This document shows, piece after piece, positions 26,332 to 33,622 of a stretch of 64,000 nt of DNA; the stretch's first letter is position 1, and each line of letters opens with the position of its first letter. The notes below the pieces were generated by a model. The model did no database searches. It saw nothing but the letters and a program-made list of their open reading frames with translations, and was not told where the DNA came from. The position numbers and the translations under genes are program-made. Source of the DNA: Allobosea sp. Root381 (lineage in GTDB: Bacteria; Pseudomonadota; Alphaproteobacteria; Rhizobiales; Beijerinckiaceae); the NCBI RefSeq assembly GCF_001429395.1, contig NZ_LMJT01000010.1, forward strand, positions 1-64,000. Reading direction: 5' to 3'.

Positions 26332-26907
26332 TTGGCTGACGATCGGGTAGAGATTCTCCTGATCACCGGCCCGGCCGGCATCGGAAAGTCGACGCTGTGC
26401 TGGGCGATCGGCGATCTGCTGGCCGCGTCGGGCATTCCGCATGCCGCGATCGAGACCGACGAGCTCGACCGCGTCTTCCCCAAGCCAGGCGCCGAGGACC
26501 TAGCGGTGTTGGCGCCGGGTGCGCGCGATGTCAGCCAGCTCAATCTGGCGGCGCTCTGGAGCATCTATCGCGCGCTGGGACACAGGCGCCTGCTGATGTC
26601 GGGCGTCATGGCTCATGCCGCCTTCGACAAGCGCTGGATTCTCGCGGCCATTCCCGATGCACTGATCACGATCGTTCGACTTCGCGCTGCCGACGAGACG
26701 CTGTTGGCACGCCTGGACCGGCGCGAGCACGGCGCCGGTCGCGACGCCCAGATCGAGCGCAGCCTCAGACAGTCGCAGCGGATGCGTCAGGAAGCCGGTG
26801 ACGGCTTCATCATCGTCGATACCGATGGGCGCGCCCCGGCAGAGCTCGCGCGCAGCATCATCGCAGAGAGCGGCTGGCTCGAAGCGGGCAGCGCTCCCGC
26901 GCCATAA
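26332..26907 (+). CDS. small P-loop nucleotide kinase-like protein
   Basis: 191-aa ATP-binding protein starting at a TTG six bases after the typA stop. Walker A is GPAGIGKSTLCW (about 13-24), followed by AIETDELDRVFPKP, reminiscent of the adenylylsulfate kinase / gluconate kinase fold, and a C-terminal lid with RLDRREHGAGRDAQIERSL. The substrate cannot be named. The close spacing suggests read-through from typA. Confidence 0.75.
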   Translation: MADDRVEILLITGPAGIGKSTLCWAIGDLLAASGIPHAAIETDELDRVFPKPGAEDLAVLAPGARDVSQLNLAALWSIYRALGHRRLLMSGVMAHAAFDKRWILAAIPDALITIVRLRAADETLLARLDRREHGAGRDAQIERSLRQSQRMRQEAGDGFIIVDTDGRAPAELARSIIAESGWLEAGSAPAP

Positions 26908-26913
26908 GCCCGG

Positions 26914-27753
26914 TCAGCGGCTCATCAGCAGCGGCAGCGGCGTCGACTGCAGCAGCGAATGCGTGACGCCGCCGAGCAGCCACTCGCGCAGGCGAGAGTG
27001 CTTGTAGGCGCCGCAGACGATGAGGTCGGCACCGAAATCGGCGGCGGCCTCGCGGATCACGCCGGCCACGCTGCTGGCCCCTGACAGGGCGACGTTGCGG
27101 ACCGTGACGGCAGCGCCGTGCCGGGCCAGATGCGGCGCCAGCTCCGCGCCCGGAATCAAGCGCGAAAGCTCCTTCTCGCCGGTGACAGAGAGAATTTCGA
27201 CCTCGGCGCCCGGCAGGAACGCCCGCGCTTCCGCGACGGTGCGTGCCGCGGGCGCACTGCCGTCCCAGGCGATCAGGAGGCGTTTGGCCGAGAAGGTCTC
27301 GGACCCCGGCGGCACGATGATCACTGGCCGGCCGCTGCTGAACAGGGCTGCTTCGATCAGCCCGCGGTCGCGTTCCGCCGCGTCCTGTTCCTGATCGATG
27401 ATGCTGAGGTCGTGAACGCGGGCCTGGGCGAGCAGCCGATCGCTGAGTTCGGCATAGACCAGTTCCGGTGTCTCGATCGTGCTGTTGACGCCGGCGAGGT
27501 CGGCACTCGTCTTGGCGACCTGGGCGAAGCGCTCGGCCAGGGCGGTGATGCGCGCGTTCTCGCTGTTGACGAAGGCCGCTCCGAAATCGCCGACGACCGA
27601 GGCCGGCACGGTATAACGCATCGCGGCGGCCTGAATCGTCAGATGGGCGCCGGCCTGCTGGGCGAGCGACAGAGCATAGCCGAGTGCCGCGCTCAGCTCC
27701 CCCTGGCCTTCCTCGGTGAAGGCGGTGAAGACGCTCTTGATCGACGGGGTCAT
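26914..27753 (-). CDS. universal stress protein, tandem UspA domains
   Basis: Two-domain UspA-family protein of 279 aa from the ATG at 27753 (MTPSIKSVFTAFTEEGQGE). The first domain (about 1-145) is divergent; the second has LLIAWDGSAPAARTVAEARAFL (in parts) and the ATP-binding GAYKHSRLREWLLGGVTHSLL pattern (GxxG-S near the end). It converges with the P-loop kinase gene, ends six bases apart. Such proteins bind nucleotides and respond to starvation or oxygen stress. Confidence 0.9.
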   Translation of the reverse strand: MTPSIKSVFTAFTEEGQGELSAALGYALSLAQQAGAHLTIQAAAMRYTVPASVVGDFGAAFVNSENARITALAERFAQVAKTSADLAGVNSTIETPELVYAELSDRLLAQARVHDLSIIDQEQDAAERDRGLIEAALFSSGRPVIIVPPGSETFSAKRLLIAWDGSAPAARTVAEARAFLPGAEVEILSVTGEKELSRLIPGAELAPHLARHGAAVTVRNVALSGASSVAGVIREAAADFGADLIVCGAYKHSRLREWLLGGVTHSLLQSTPLPLLMSR

Positions 27754-27965
27754 GGGATCTCCGTTGTTTGACGGTGGCCGAATGACGATCTTGCCAGACC
27801 ATTGTGCCGGTGCGTTGCGCTGGGTCAAATCTCGGCCGCCGGAAGGCCTTGCCCATGACGGCTTGGCGATCTGCGCCTGACGCAGTGCGACGATGACGGC
27901 GGCCGCGCTTGCAGGTTTCAGCCCGCTCTGGTCCTGTGGGCGACGTCCGGAGGAAGATTACCGCC

Positions 27966-28898
27966 ATGCAATTCCGAAATCTCGGCCGTTCCGGCCTGCG
28001 CGTCTCGCTCGTCGGTCTCGGCTGCAACAATTTCGGGGGGCGGATCGATCTGGAGGCGACGCGCAAGGTCGTCGATGCCGCCATCGAGCATGGCATCACC
28101 CTGTTCGACACGGCCGACATCTATGGCGAGAAGGCGGGTTCGGAGCTGGCGCTCGGCCAGCTCCTGGGTGCGCGCCGCAAGGACATCGTGCTCGCCACCA
28201 AGTTCGGCATGAAGATGTTCCATGGCGGGCAGGGCGGCTCGCGCCGCTACATCGTCAGCGCGCTCGAGGACTCGCTCACGCGGCTGAAGACCGACTGGAT
28301 CGACCTCTATCAGTTCCACACGCCCGACCCGCTGACGCCGATCGACGAGACGCTGCGCGCCCTCGAGGATCTCGTGACCTCGGGCAAGGTCCGCTATATC
28401 GGCTGCTCCAACATGCCGGGCTGGCAGGTTGCGGATGCGCAGTGGACGGCGCGCGACCTCAGGATCGGCGGCTTCGCTTCCGCGCAGGACGAGTACAGCC
28501 TGCTCAAGCGCGGCGCCGAGAAGGACCTGATCCCGGCCATCGCCCATTACGGCATGGGGCTGCTGCCCTATTTCCCGCTCGCCAACGGCGCGCTCACCGG
28601 CAAGTACAAGCGCAACGCGCCGATGCCGGAAGGCGCGCGCCTGACGAAGCTGCCCGAGCGCGCCGGCCAGATCTTCAGCGAGGCGAACTGGACGAAGATC
28701 GAGGCGCTCACGGCCTTCTGCGAGGCGCGCGGCAAGACGCTGATCGAGCTCGCCTTCTCCTGGCTCGCGGCGCAGCCCGTCGTTTCCAGCGTCATCGCAG
28801 GTGCGACCAGGCCGGAACAGATCGCCGCCAACGTCAAGGCCGCCGAATGGGCGCTCACCACCGAAGAGCTGGCCGAGATCGACGCCATCACGAAATAG
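27966..28898 (+). CDS. aldo/keto reductase
   Basis: NADPH-dependent oxidoreductase of the AKR superfamily, 310 aa. The catalytic tetrad is visible: Asp and Tyr in LFDTADIYG (about 45-53), Lys in LATKFGMKM and His in LYQFHTPDP. The coenzyme-binding end VVSSVIAGATRPEQIAANVKA is present (in parts). The ATG at 27966 gives the family start MQFRNLGRSGLRVS. The sequence class resembles the general-stress / pyridoxal-type AKRs acting on small aldehydes. No operon partner is evident. Confidence 0.92.
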   Translation: MQFRNLGRSGLRVSLVGLGCNNFGGRIDLEATRKVVDAAIEHGITLFDTADIYGEKAGSELALGQLLGARRKDIVLATKFGMKMFHGGQGGSRRYIVSALEDSLTRLKTDWIDLYQFHTPDPLTPIDETLRALEDLVTSGKVRYIGCSNMPGWQVADAQWTARDLRIGGFASAQDEYSLLKRGAEKDLIPAIAHYGMGLLPYFPLANGALTGKYKRNAPMPEGARLTKLPERAGQIFSEANWTKIEALTAFCEARGKTLIELAFSWLAAQPVVSSVIAGATRPEQIAANVKAAEWALTTEELAEIDAITK

Positions 28899-28983
28899 CA
28901 GACGCTCCGGGCCGGGTGGCGCCTCATGACATCGCGGCCCGCACGATGCTAGGTATCGCTCATACCGGCCGGGGAGCTCGATC

Positions 28984-30255
28984 TTGTCCGCATCACGCTC
29001 GATCCTGTTGATCATAGGCGGCGGCATCGCCGCCTATAAGTGCCTGGAGCTGATCCGTCGGCTCAAGGATCGCGGGATCGCCTCGCGCTGCATCCTGACC
29101 AAGGCCGGCGCGGAGTTCGTGACACCGCTCGCCGTCTCCTCGCTTGCCGGCGAGCGCTGCTTCACCGAGCTGTTCTCGCTGACGGACGAGGCCGATATCG
29201 GCCATATCGCGCTGTCGCGCTCGACCGATCTCATCGTCGTCGCGCCTGCGACGGCCGACCTGATCGCCAAGATGGCGACCGGGCTCGCCAATGATCTGGC
29301 CTCGACGGCGCTGCTCGCCACCGACAAGCGCATCCTGATCGCGCCGGCGATGAACCCACGGATGTGGCAGCATCCGGCGACGCGGCGGAACATGGCCCAG
29401 CTCGAGAAGGACGGCGTACTCGTCGTCGGCCCGAACGCGGGCGCCATGGCCGAGCGCGGCGAGAGCGGGCCCGGCCGCATGGCCGAGCCGCCCGAGATCA
29501 TCGCCGCGATCGAGCTTGCGCTCGCGGGCGAGGTCACGCCGCCGCAGCGCGCCATCGGCTTCCTCGGCCGGCTGCCCGGCGCTTCCGGCGCGAATGGCGC
29601 GCTCGCGGGCCGCCATGTGCTGGTGACCTCGGGCCCGACCCATGAGGCGATCGATCCGGTGCGCTACATCGCCAACCGCTCCTCCGGAAAGCAGGGGCAT
29701 GCCATCGCGGCCGCCGCGGCCGCCGCCGGCGCGCGGGTGACGCTGGTCTCCGGCCCCGTCTCGCTTCCCGATCCCGACGGGGTCGAGACGATCCATGTCG
29801 AGTCCGCCCGCGAGATGCTGGCGACCGTGGAGGCTGCGTTGCCGGCCGATATCGCGATCTTCACGGCCGCCGTCGCCGACTGGCGCGCCGCGGATGCGGC
29901 GCCCGAAAAGATGAAGAAGGACGGCGGTGCCCTGCCGCCGCTCGCTCTCGTCGAGAACCCCGACATCCTCGCGACGATCGCGCAGCGAAGGGCCGGACGC
30001 CCGGCGCTGGTCGTCGGTTTTGCGGCGGAGACCGAGAACGTCATCGCCTATGCCCAGGCCAAGCTCGCCAGGAAGGGTTGCGACCTGATCGTCGCCAATG
30101 ACGTCGGCGGCACGGGCGTGATGGGCGGCGACGCCAACACCGTGCATCTGGTGACGCGCGACAAGGTCGAGAGCTGGCCGACGCTGGCCAAGCAGGAGGT
30201 GGCGGACCGCCTGATCGCGCATCTCGTCCAGCTGGCGGCGCCGGTCGGCGTTTGA
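28984..30255 (+). CDS. coaBC: bifunctional phosphopantothenoylcysteine decarboxylase / phosphopantothenate-cysteine ligase
   Basis: Coenzyme A synthesis enzyme, 423 aa. N-terminal CoaC (FMN) domain: ILLIIGGGIAAYKCLELIRRL, HIALSRSTDLIVVAPATAD, and the substrate clamp APAMNPRMWQHPAT. C-terminal CoaB domain: VLVTSGPTHEAIDPVRYIANRSSGKQG (in parts), TAAVADWRA, the lysine pair PEKMKKDGG and FAAETEN. It starts at a TTG (28984), since no in-frame ATG precedes the conserved strand. In many alphaproteobacteria dut is the neighbour of coaBC; here the dut-like gene is 33 kb away. Confidence 0.95.
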   Translation: MSASRSILLIIGGGIAAYKCLELIRRLKDRGIASRCILTKAGAEFVTPLAVSSLAGERCFTELFSLTDEADIGHIALSRSTDLIVVAPATADLIAKMATGLANDLASTALLATDKRILIAPAMNPRMWQHPATRRNMAQLEKDGVLVVGPNAGAMAERGESGPGRMAEPPEIIAAIELALAGEVTPPQRAIGFLGRLPGASGANGALAGRHVLVTSGPTHEAIDPVRYIANRSSGKQGHAIAAAAAAAGARVTLVSGPVSLPDPDGVETIHVESAREMLATVEAALPADIAIFTAAVADWRAADAAPEKMKKDGGALPPLALVENPDILATIAQRRAGRPALVVGFAAETENVIAYAQAKLARKGCDLIVANDVGGTGVMGGDANTVHLVTRDKVESWPTLAKQEVADRLIAHLVQLAAPVGV

Positions 30256-30289
30256 ACGCCATGCTGACTTTTCCCGGGAACACGACGTC

Positions 30290-30326
30290 ATCCCGGGCAA
30301 GCTGCGCAGCAGCGCCGATCCGGGAT
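30290..30326. repeat. short palindromic intergenic element after coaBC
   Basis: Arms ATCCCGG (30290-30296) and CCGGGAT (30320-30326) enclose a GC-rich spacer GCAAGCTGCGCAGC. The TCATCCCGGG...CCGGGATC pattern is like dispersed intergenic repeats of Hyphomicrobiales. It lies 35 bases after the coaBC stop and may also serve as a transcription end signal, though no T-run follows. Confidence 0.5.
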
Positions 30327-30349
30327 CCGTCTTAGAGCTCCGGAGTCTA

Positions 30350-30470
30350 CCCGTGGCGTAAGTTTCTGTCTTGATGTTTATGGTTTAGATTTAATATAAC
30401 TTGCAGAAATAGACTTCTAGTCAATTTTTGAATTATAATAATATTAAAAGATATTATTAGTATCTCTACG
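30350..30470 (+). promoter_or_regulatory. AT-rich promoter region of the heme-use operon with palindrome
   Basis: A 100-base AT-rich island in otherwise GC-rich DNA lies directly before hutW. Within it TAATAATAT (30436-30444) and ATATTATTA (30451-30459) are perfect 9-bp arms around TAAAAG. A second, weaker dyad AGAA-6-TTCT lies near 30400. The position suits an iron- or heme-responsive operator (Fur, Irr or RirA type), but no exact consensus for any of these was matched by eye. Confidence 0.55.
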
Positions 30471-30565
30471 GCAACTTGCGCTGGCGCAAATATCTCGGCC
30501 TCTTGATCCATTACATCCGGCCCTGTCGCGCCCCACTGCCGGGGGCGCCCGTGCCGGACGCCCAG

Positions 30566-31918
30566 ATGGATATCGCCACCGACATCGGTCAGCACTTCGC
30601 CAAGATCGGTGTCGATCCGCTCAGGCGGGCCTTCCTGTCGCGCCGGGCCGTGATGCCGTTTCGGGGCAAGCGGCGGGTCGCGGCGGAGGACGTGCCGGAG
30701 CGCTGGCGGGCCCTGATGGCGGCGGCGAGCCCGCCGCGAAAGCGCCTCGTCTATCTCCACATCCCCTTCTGCGCCAATCACTGCCTCTTCTGCGGTTTCT
30801 ACCGCAACGCCTACACCGCGCCGCGCGCCGCGGATTACGTCGAGATGGTCCTGGCCGAGATCGCGCGCGAGGCCGGGGCGCCTGCGATCGCCGGCAACCC
30901 CGTCCATGCGGTCTATTTCGGCGGCGGCACGCCGAGCGCGCTGACGGCTGACGAGCTCTCCCGGCTGCTGCGCAGCGTCCGTGGCAGCCTGCCGCTCGCG
31001 CCCGACTGCGAGATCACGGTCGAGGGGCGGATCGTCCATTTCGATCCGGAGAAGATCGATGCCTGCCTGGAAGCCGGCGCGAACCGTTTCTCGATCGGCG
31101 TGCAGAGCTTCGACAGCGAGGTCAGGCGCCGGCAGGGTCGACGCTCGACGAAGCAGGAGGCAATCCGCTTTCTCGAGGATCTGCGGGCGCGCGACCGTGC
31201 CGCGGTGGTGATCGACCTGATCTACGGCTTGCCGGGCCAGAGCCCCGAGATCTGGCGCCAGGACCTGGAAACCGCCGCGGCGCTCGAGCCCGACGGCATC
31301 GATCTCTACGGGCTGAACGTCATTCCCGGCACACCGCTGTTCACGGCCATCGCGGCCGGCAAATTCCCGACCGCCTCCCGCCTCGACGATCTCGGCCCCT
31401 TCTACGAAGCCGGCGCGGCCTTCTTCCGGCGCCGGAACTGGCGGCAGGTCAGCAACAACCACTGGGCGCGCACGACGCGCGAGCGGAACCTGTACAATCT
31501 CCTGATCAAGGACGGGGCGGATTGCCTGGCCTATGGCTCAGGCGCGGGCGGTTCGATCGGCCAGACCAGCTACGCGCTGTCGGGCGACATCGAGCTCTAT
31601 GCCGCGGATATCGGCGCCGGCGCCAAGCCTATCGGGATGATGCTGGAATCCGACGGGCTCGAACTCCTGCGCAACCGCGTGACGGCGGGATTCGAGGTCG
31701 GCCATCTCGACCTCGCCGGGCTCGACAGCGCGGCATCGACGCCCGTCACGCCCCTCGTCGCGCCCCTGCTGGCGCAGTGGCAGAAGGCCGGCCTGCTGAC
31801 CTTCGATGACGGCGTCGTCGAACTCAAGGTCGCCGGCCGCTTCTGGTACGGCAACCTGATCAGCGCCTTCCACGACATCCTGAACGACAGACTGCTCCCC
31901 AGGCGGGAAGCGGCCTGA
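30566..31918 (+). CDS. hutW: HutW/ChuW-type heme-utilisation radical SAM enzyme
   Basis: HemN-like radical SAM protein, about 450 aa from the ATG at 30566 (in-frame GTG 30551 and TTG 30476 are alternatives). The iron-sulfur motif is CANHCLFC within YLHIPFCANHCLFCGFYRN (CxxxCxxC). AdoMet-binding YFGGGTPSAL, ANRFSIGVQSFD and VVIDLIYGLPGQ follow, and the C-terminal half has NNHWARTTRERNLYNLL and GSGAGGSIG. The HutX and ChuY-like genes just downstream identify it as the heme-operon class rather than HemN. ChuW of enteric bacteria opens heme anaerobically to a linear tetrapyrrole by methyl transfer; that activity is known for the family and inferred here. Confidence 0.88.
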   Translation: MDIATDIGQHFAKIGVDPLRRAFLSRRAVMPFRGKRRVAAEDVPERWRALMAAASPPRKRLVYLHIPFCANHCLFCGFYRNAYTAPRAADYVEMVLAEIAREAGAPAIAGNPVHAVYFGGGTPSALTADELSRLLRSVRGSLPLAPDCEITVEGRIVHFDPEKIDACLEAGANRFSIGVQSFDSEVRRRQGRRSTKQEAIRFLEDLRARDRAAVVIDLIYGLPGQSPEIWRQDLETAAALEPDGIDLYGLNVIPGTPLFTAIAAGKFPTASRLDDLGPFYEAGAAFFRRRNWRQVSNNHWARTTRERNLYNLLIKDGADCLAYGSGAGGSIGQTSYALSGDIELYAADIGAGAKPIGMMLESDGLELLRNRVTAGFEVGHLDLAGLDSAASTPVTPLVAPLLAQWQKAGLLTFDDGVVELKVAGRFWYGNLISAFHDILNDRLLPRREAA

Positions 31919-31962
31919 CGCCGTTCCAGCGACTTCATCACAACGGAAAACGAGACGAGACC

Positions 31963-32496
31963 ATGCAGACTTCCGATCATGCCGCGAAACTCGATCGCGT
32001 CCGGCAGGCGCTGGCGCAGAAGCCCGACGGCATCCTCGAACAGGTGGCGGCGGAGCACGGCGTCCCGCTCCAGGCGGTGATCGAACGCGTCCCCGGAGAT
32101 GGCACGTCGCAGATCGACGGCGCGCATTTCGTCGATGTGCTGACCGACATTGCCAGCTGGGGCGACATCACCTTCATCTGCCATTCGAAGGATGCGGTGG
32201 TCGAGTTCTCCGGCCCGGTGCCGAACGGCAAGATCGGGCACGGCATGTACAATCTTCACGGCGCCGGGGGAGGCCTCAGCGGCCATCTGCGTCACGAGAA
32301 CTGCAAGGCGATCTTCTTCGTGCGGCGACCCTTCATGGGCGTGGACACGCTGTCCGTGCAGTTCTTCAACGCCGAGGGCGAGGCGATCTTCAAGATCTAT
32401 GTCGGCCGCGACGCGCAGCGCCAGCTGAAGGCGGAGCAGGTCGAGCGCTTCGCCCGGCTCGAGCGCCGCTTTCCGGCGAGCGCGAAGGGCCTTTGA
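31963..32496 (+). CDS. hutX: heme utilisation cytosolic carrier HutX/ChuX
   Basis: 177-aa member of the ChuX/HutX family that carries heme in the cytoplasm. Visible blocks: LAQKPDGILEQVAAEHGVPL near the start, FVDVLTDIASWGDITFICHSKDAVVEF, NGKIGHGMYNLHG, LSGHLRHENCKAIFFVRRPFMG and SVQFFNAEGEAIFKIYVGRD (each read in parts). The hydrophobic/basic pocket segment GxGYYNL-like is GMYNLH here. It lies 44 bases after hutW and 1 base before the reductase gene, so one operon. Confidence 0.92.
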   Translation: MQTSDHAAKLDRVRQALAQKPDGILEQVAAEHGVPLQAVIERVPGDGTSQIDGAHFVDVLTDIASWGDITFICHSKDAVVEFSGPVPNGKIGHGMYNLHGAGGGLSGHLRHENCKAIFFVRRPFMGVDTLSVQFFNAEGEAIFKIYVGRDAQRQLKAEQVERFARLERRFPASAKGL

Positions 32497-32497
32497 G

Positions 32498-33184
32498 ATG
32501 CGACCGCTGCTGATCTTCGGCGCGACCAGGGGCGTCGGCCTCGAACTGGGGCGGCAGGAGCGCCAGGGTGGACGGCGGGTCTTCGCCTTTGTGCGGCCTG
32601 GGTCTGAAAGCGGGCCCCTGTCGGATCTCGGCGTCGAGATCGTTACCGGCGATGCGCTCGATCGCGAGACCGTCGCGGCGGCCTTCGGGCTCGTTCCGGA
32701 AGGCGCGGAAGTGGTCTCGACCATCGGCGGGCGGGCGGCGGACGGCCGGCGGGCCGATGACGAGGGCAATCTCAACCTGATCACCGAGGCGCAGCGCGCG
32801 GGAGGTATCGCGCGCTTCGTCCTCGTCACCTCGATCGGCTGCGGCGAGATGGCGCCGTTCCGCTCCGCGCGCGCGATCGCGGTCTTCGGCGAGGCGGTCG
32901 ACGCCAAGACGAAGGCGGAGGAAGCCCTGCGCGCCAGCAGCCTCGCCTGGACGATCATCCGGCCCGGCGGGCTGCTCTCGGAGCCGGCGACGGGGCAGGG
33001 TATCCTCTCCACCGATGCGCGGATGCACGGCTTCATCCATCGCTCCGACGTGGCCGAGCTGATCCGCCGCGTGCTGCGCGACCCCGCCACGATCGGCGGC
33101 GCTTTCGCCGCCGTCGATGCCGGCAGCGCCCGCACCGTCAATCCCGTCGAGCCCTTTCCGCTGGCCGGCGCGCCGGCACGCTGA
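32498..33184 (+). CDS. NAD(P)H-binding reductase, ChuY-like
   Basis: 228-aa short-chain/NmrA-like Rossmann protein. GATRGVGLELGRQ (TGxxGxxG-like, residues 8-20) is the nucleotide site, then VVSTIGGRAAD, FVLVTSIGCGE with the conserved Ser, and TIIRPGGLLSEPATG. It begins 1 base after the hutX stop. In enteric bacteria chuY lies with chuW and chuX and encodes an NADPH reductase of the linear tetrapyrrole that ChuW makes; the same order and fold here support the same role, but sequence alone does not prove it. Confidence 0.78.
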   Translation: MRPLLIFGATRGVGLELGRQERQGGRRVFAFVRPGSESGPLSDLGVEIVTGDALDRETVAAAFGLVPEGAEVVSTIGGRAADGRRADDEGNLNLITEAQRAGGIARFVLVTSIGCGEMAPFRSARAIAVFGEAVDAKTKAEEALRASSLAWTIIRPGGLLSEPATGQGILSTDARMHGFIHRSDVAELIRRVLRDPATIGGAFAAVDAGSARTVNPVEPFPLAGAPAR

Positions 33185-33238
33185 CGAGGCGGCGACGCCG
33201 CCCCGGCCCATGCCGAGACCCACGAAGGGAACGATGCG

Positions 33239-33622
33239 ATGAATGCTCAGATCCTGATGGTCGTGCTGACCACGATGTCCGGTGGCGGCCTCTCATCGGC
33301 CTTCGTCGGGACGGGAACCCTGACCGAGTGTCAGGAGCGGCTCGAGCGCGTGCGCCTGATCATAAACCAGGGCAGCGGGGCGGGTCCCTCCAGCCTCGCC
33401 AGATCGGGCTGCTTCTCGTCCGCGCAGTCCTTCGAGGATTTCAGCCACGGCCTGCCGGAGGACGCGCCATCCTACGTCTACCGGGTCGTGCTCTCGGGCG
33501 AGCGCGCGACCATGACGAAACATGACAGCGCGGCCGAATGCCTGCGGGCCGCCGCCTCCGGCGAAACCGGGGACCAGTACTGCACGCAGTCCAGGCAGAA
33601 TTTCAGAGAGAACGCCCGATGA
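33239..33622 (+). CDS. small cysteine-containing hypothetical protein in heme locus
   Basis: 127 aa, no family recognised. The N-terminus (NAQILMVVLTTMSGGG) is a weak signal-like hydrophobic stretch; four cysteines (TECQE, SGCFS, AECLR, QYCTQ) could form two disulfides in the periplasm. It lies between the reductase and the TonB receptor and overlaps the receptor start by 4 bases, so it belongs to the operon. A periplasmic role linked to heme uptake is a guess from position only. Confidence 0.6.
   Translation: MNAQILMVVLTTMSGGGLSSAFVGTGTLTECQERLERVRLIINQGSGAGPSSLARSGCFSSAQSFEDFSHGLPEDAPSYVYRVVLSGERATMTKHDSAAECLRAAASGETGDQYCTQSRQNFRENAR

Noticed and set aside
24277-26442. 721-aa minus-strand open frame opposite typA
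   Set aside because: Shadow of typA: residues are rich in Asp, Gly and Arg with no domain, while the plus strand is a textbook TypA.
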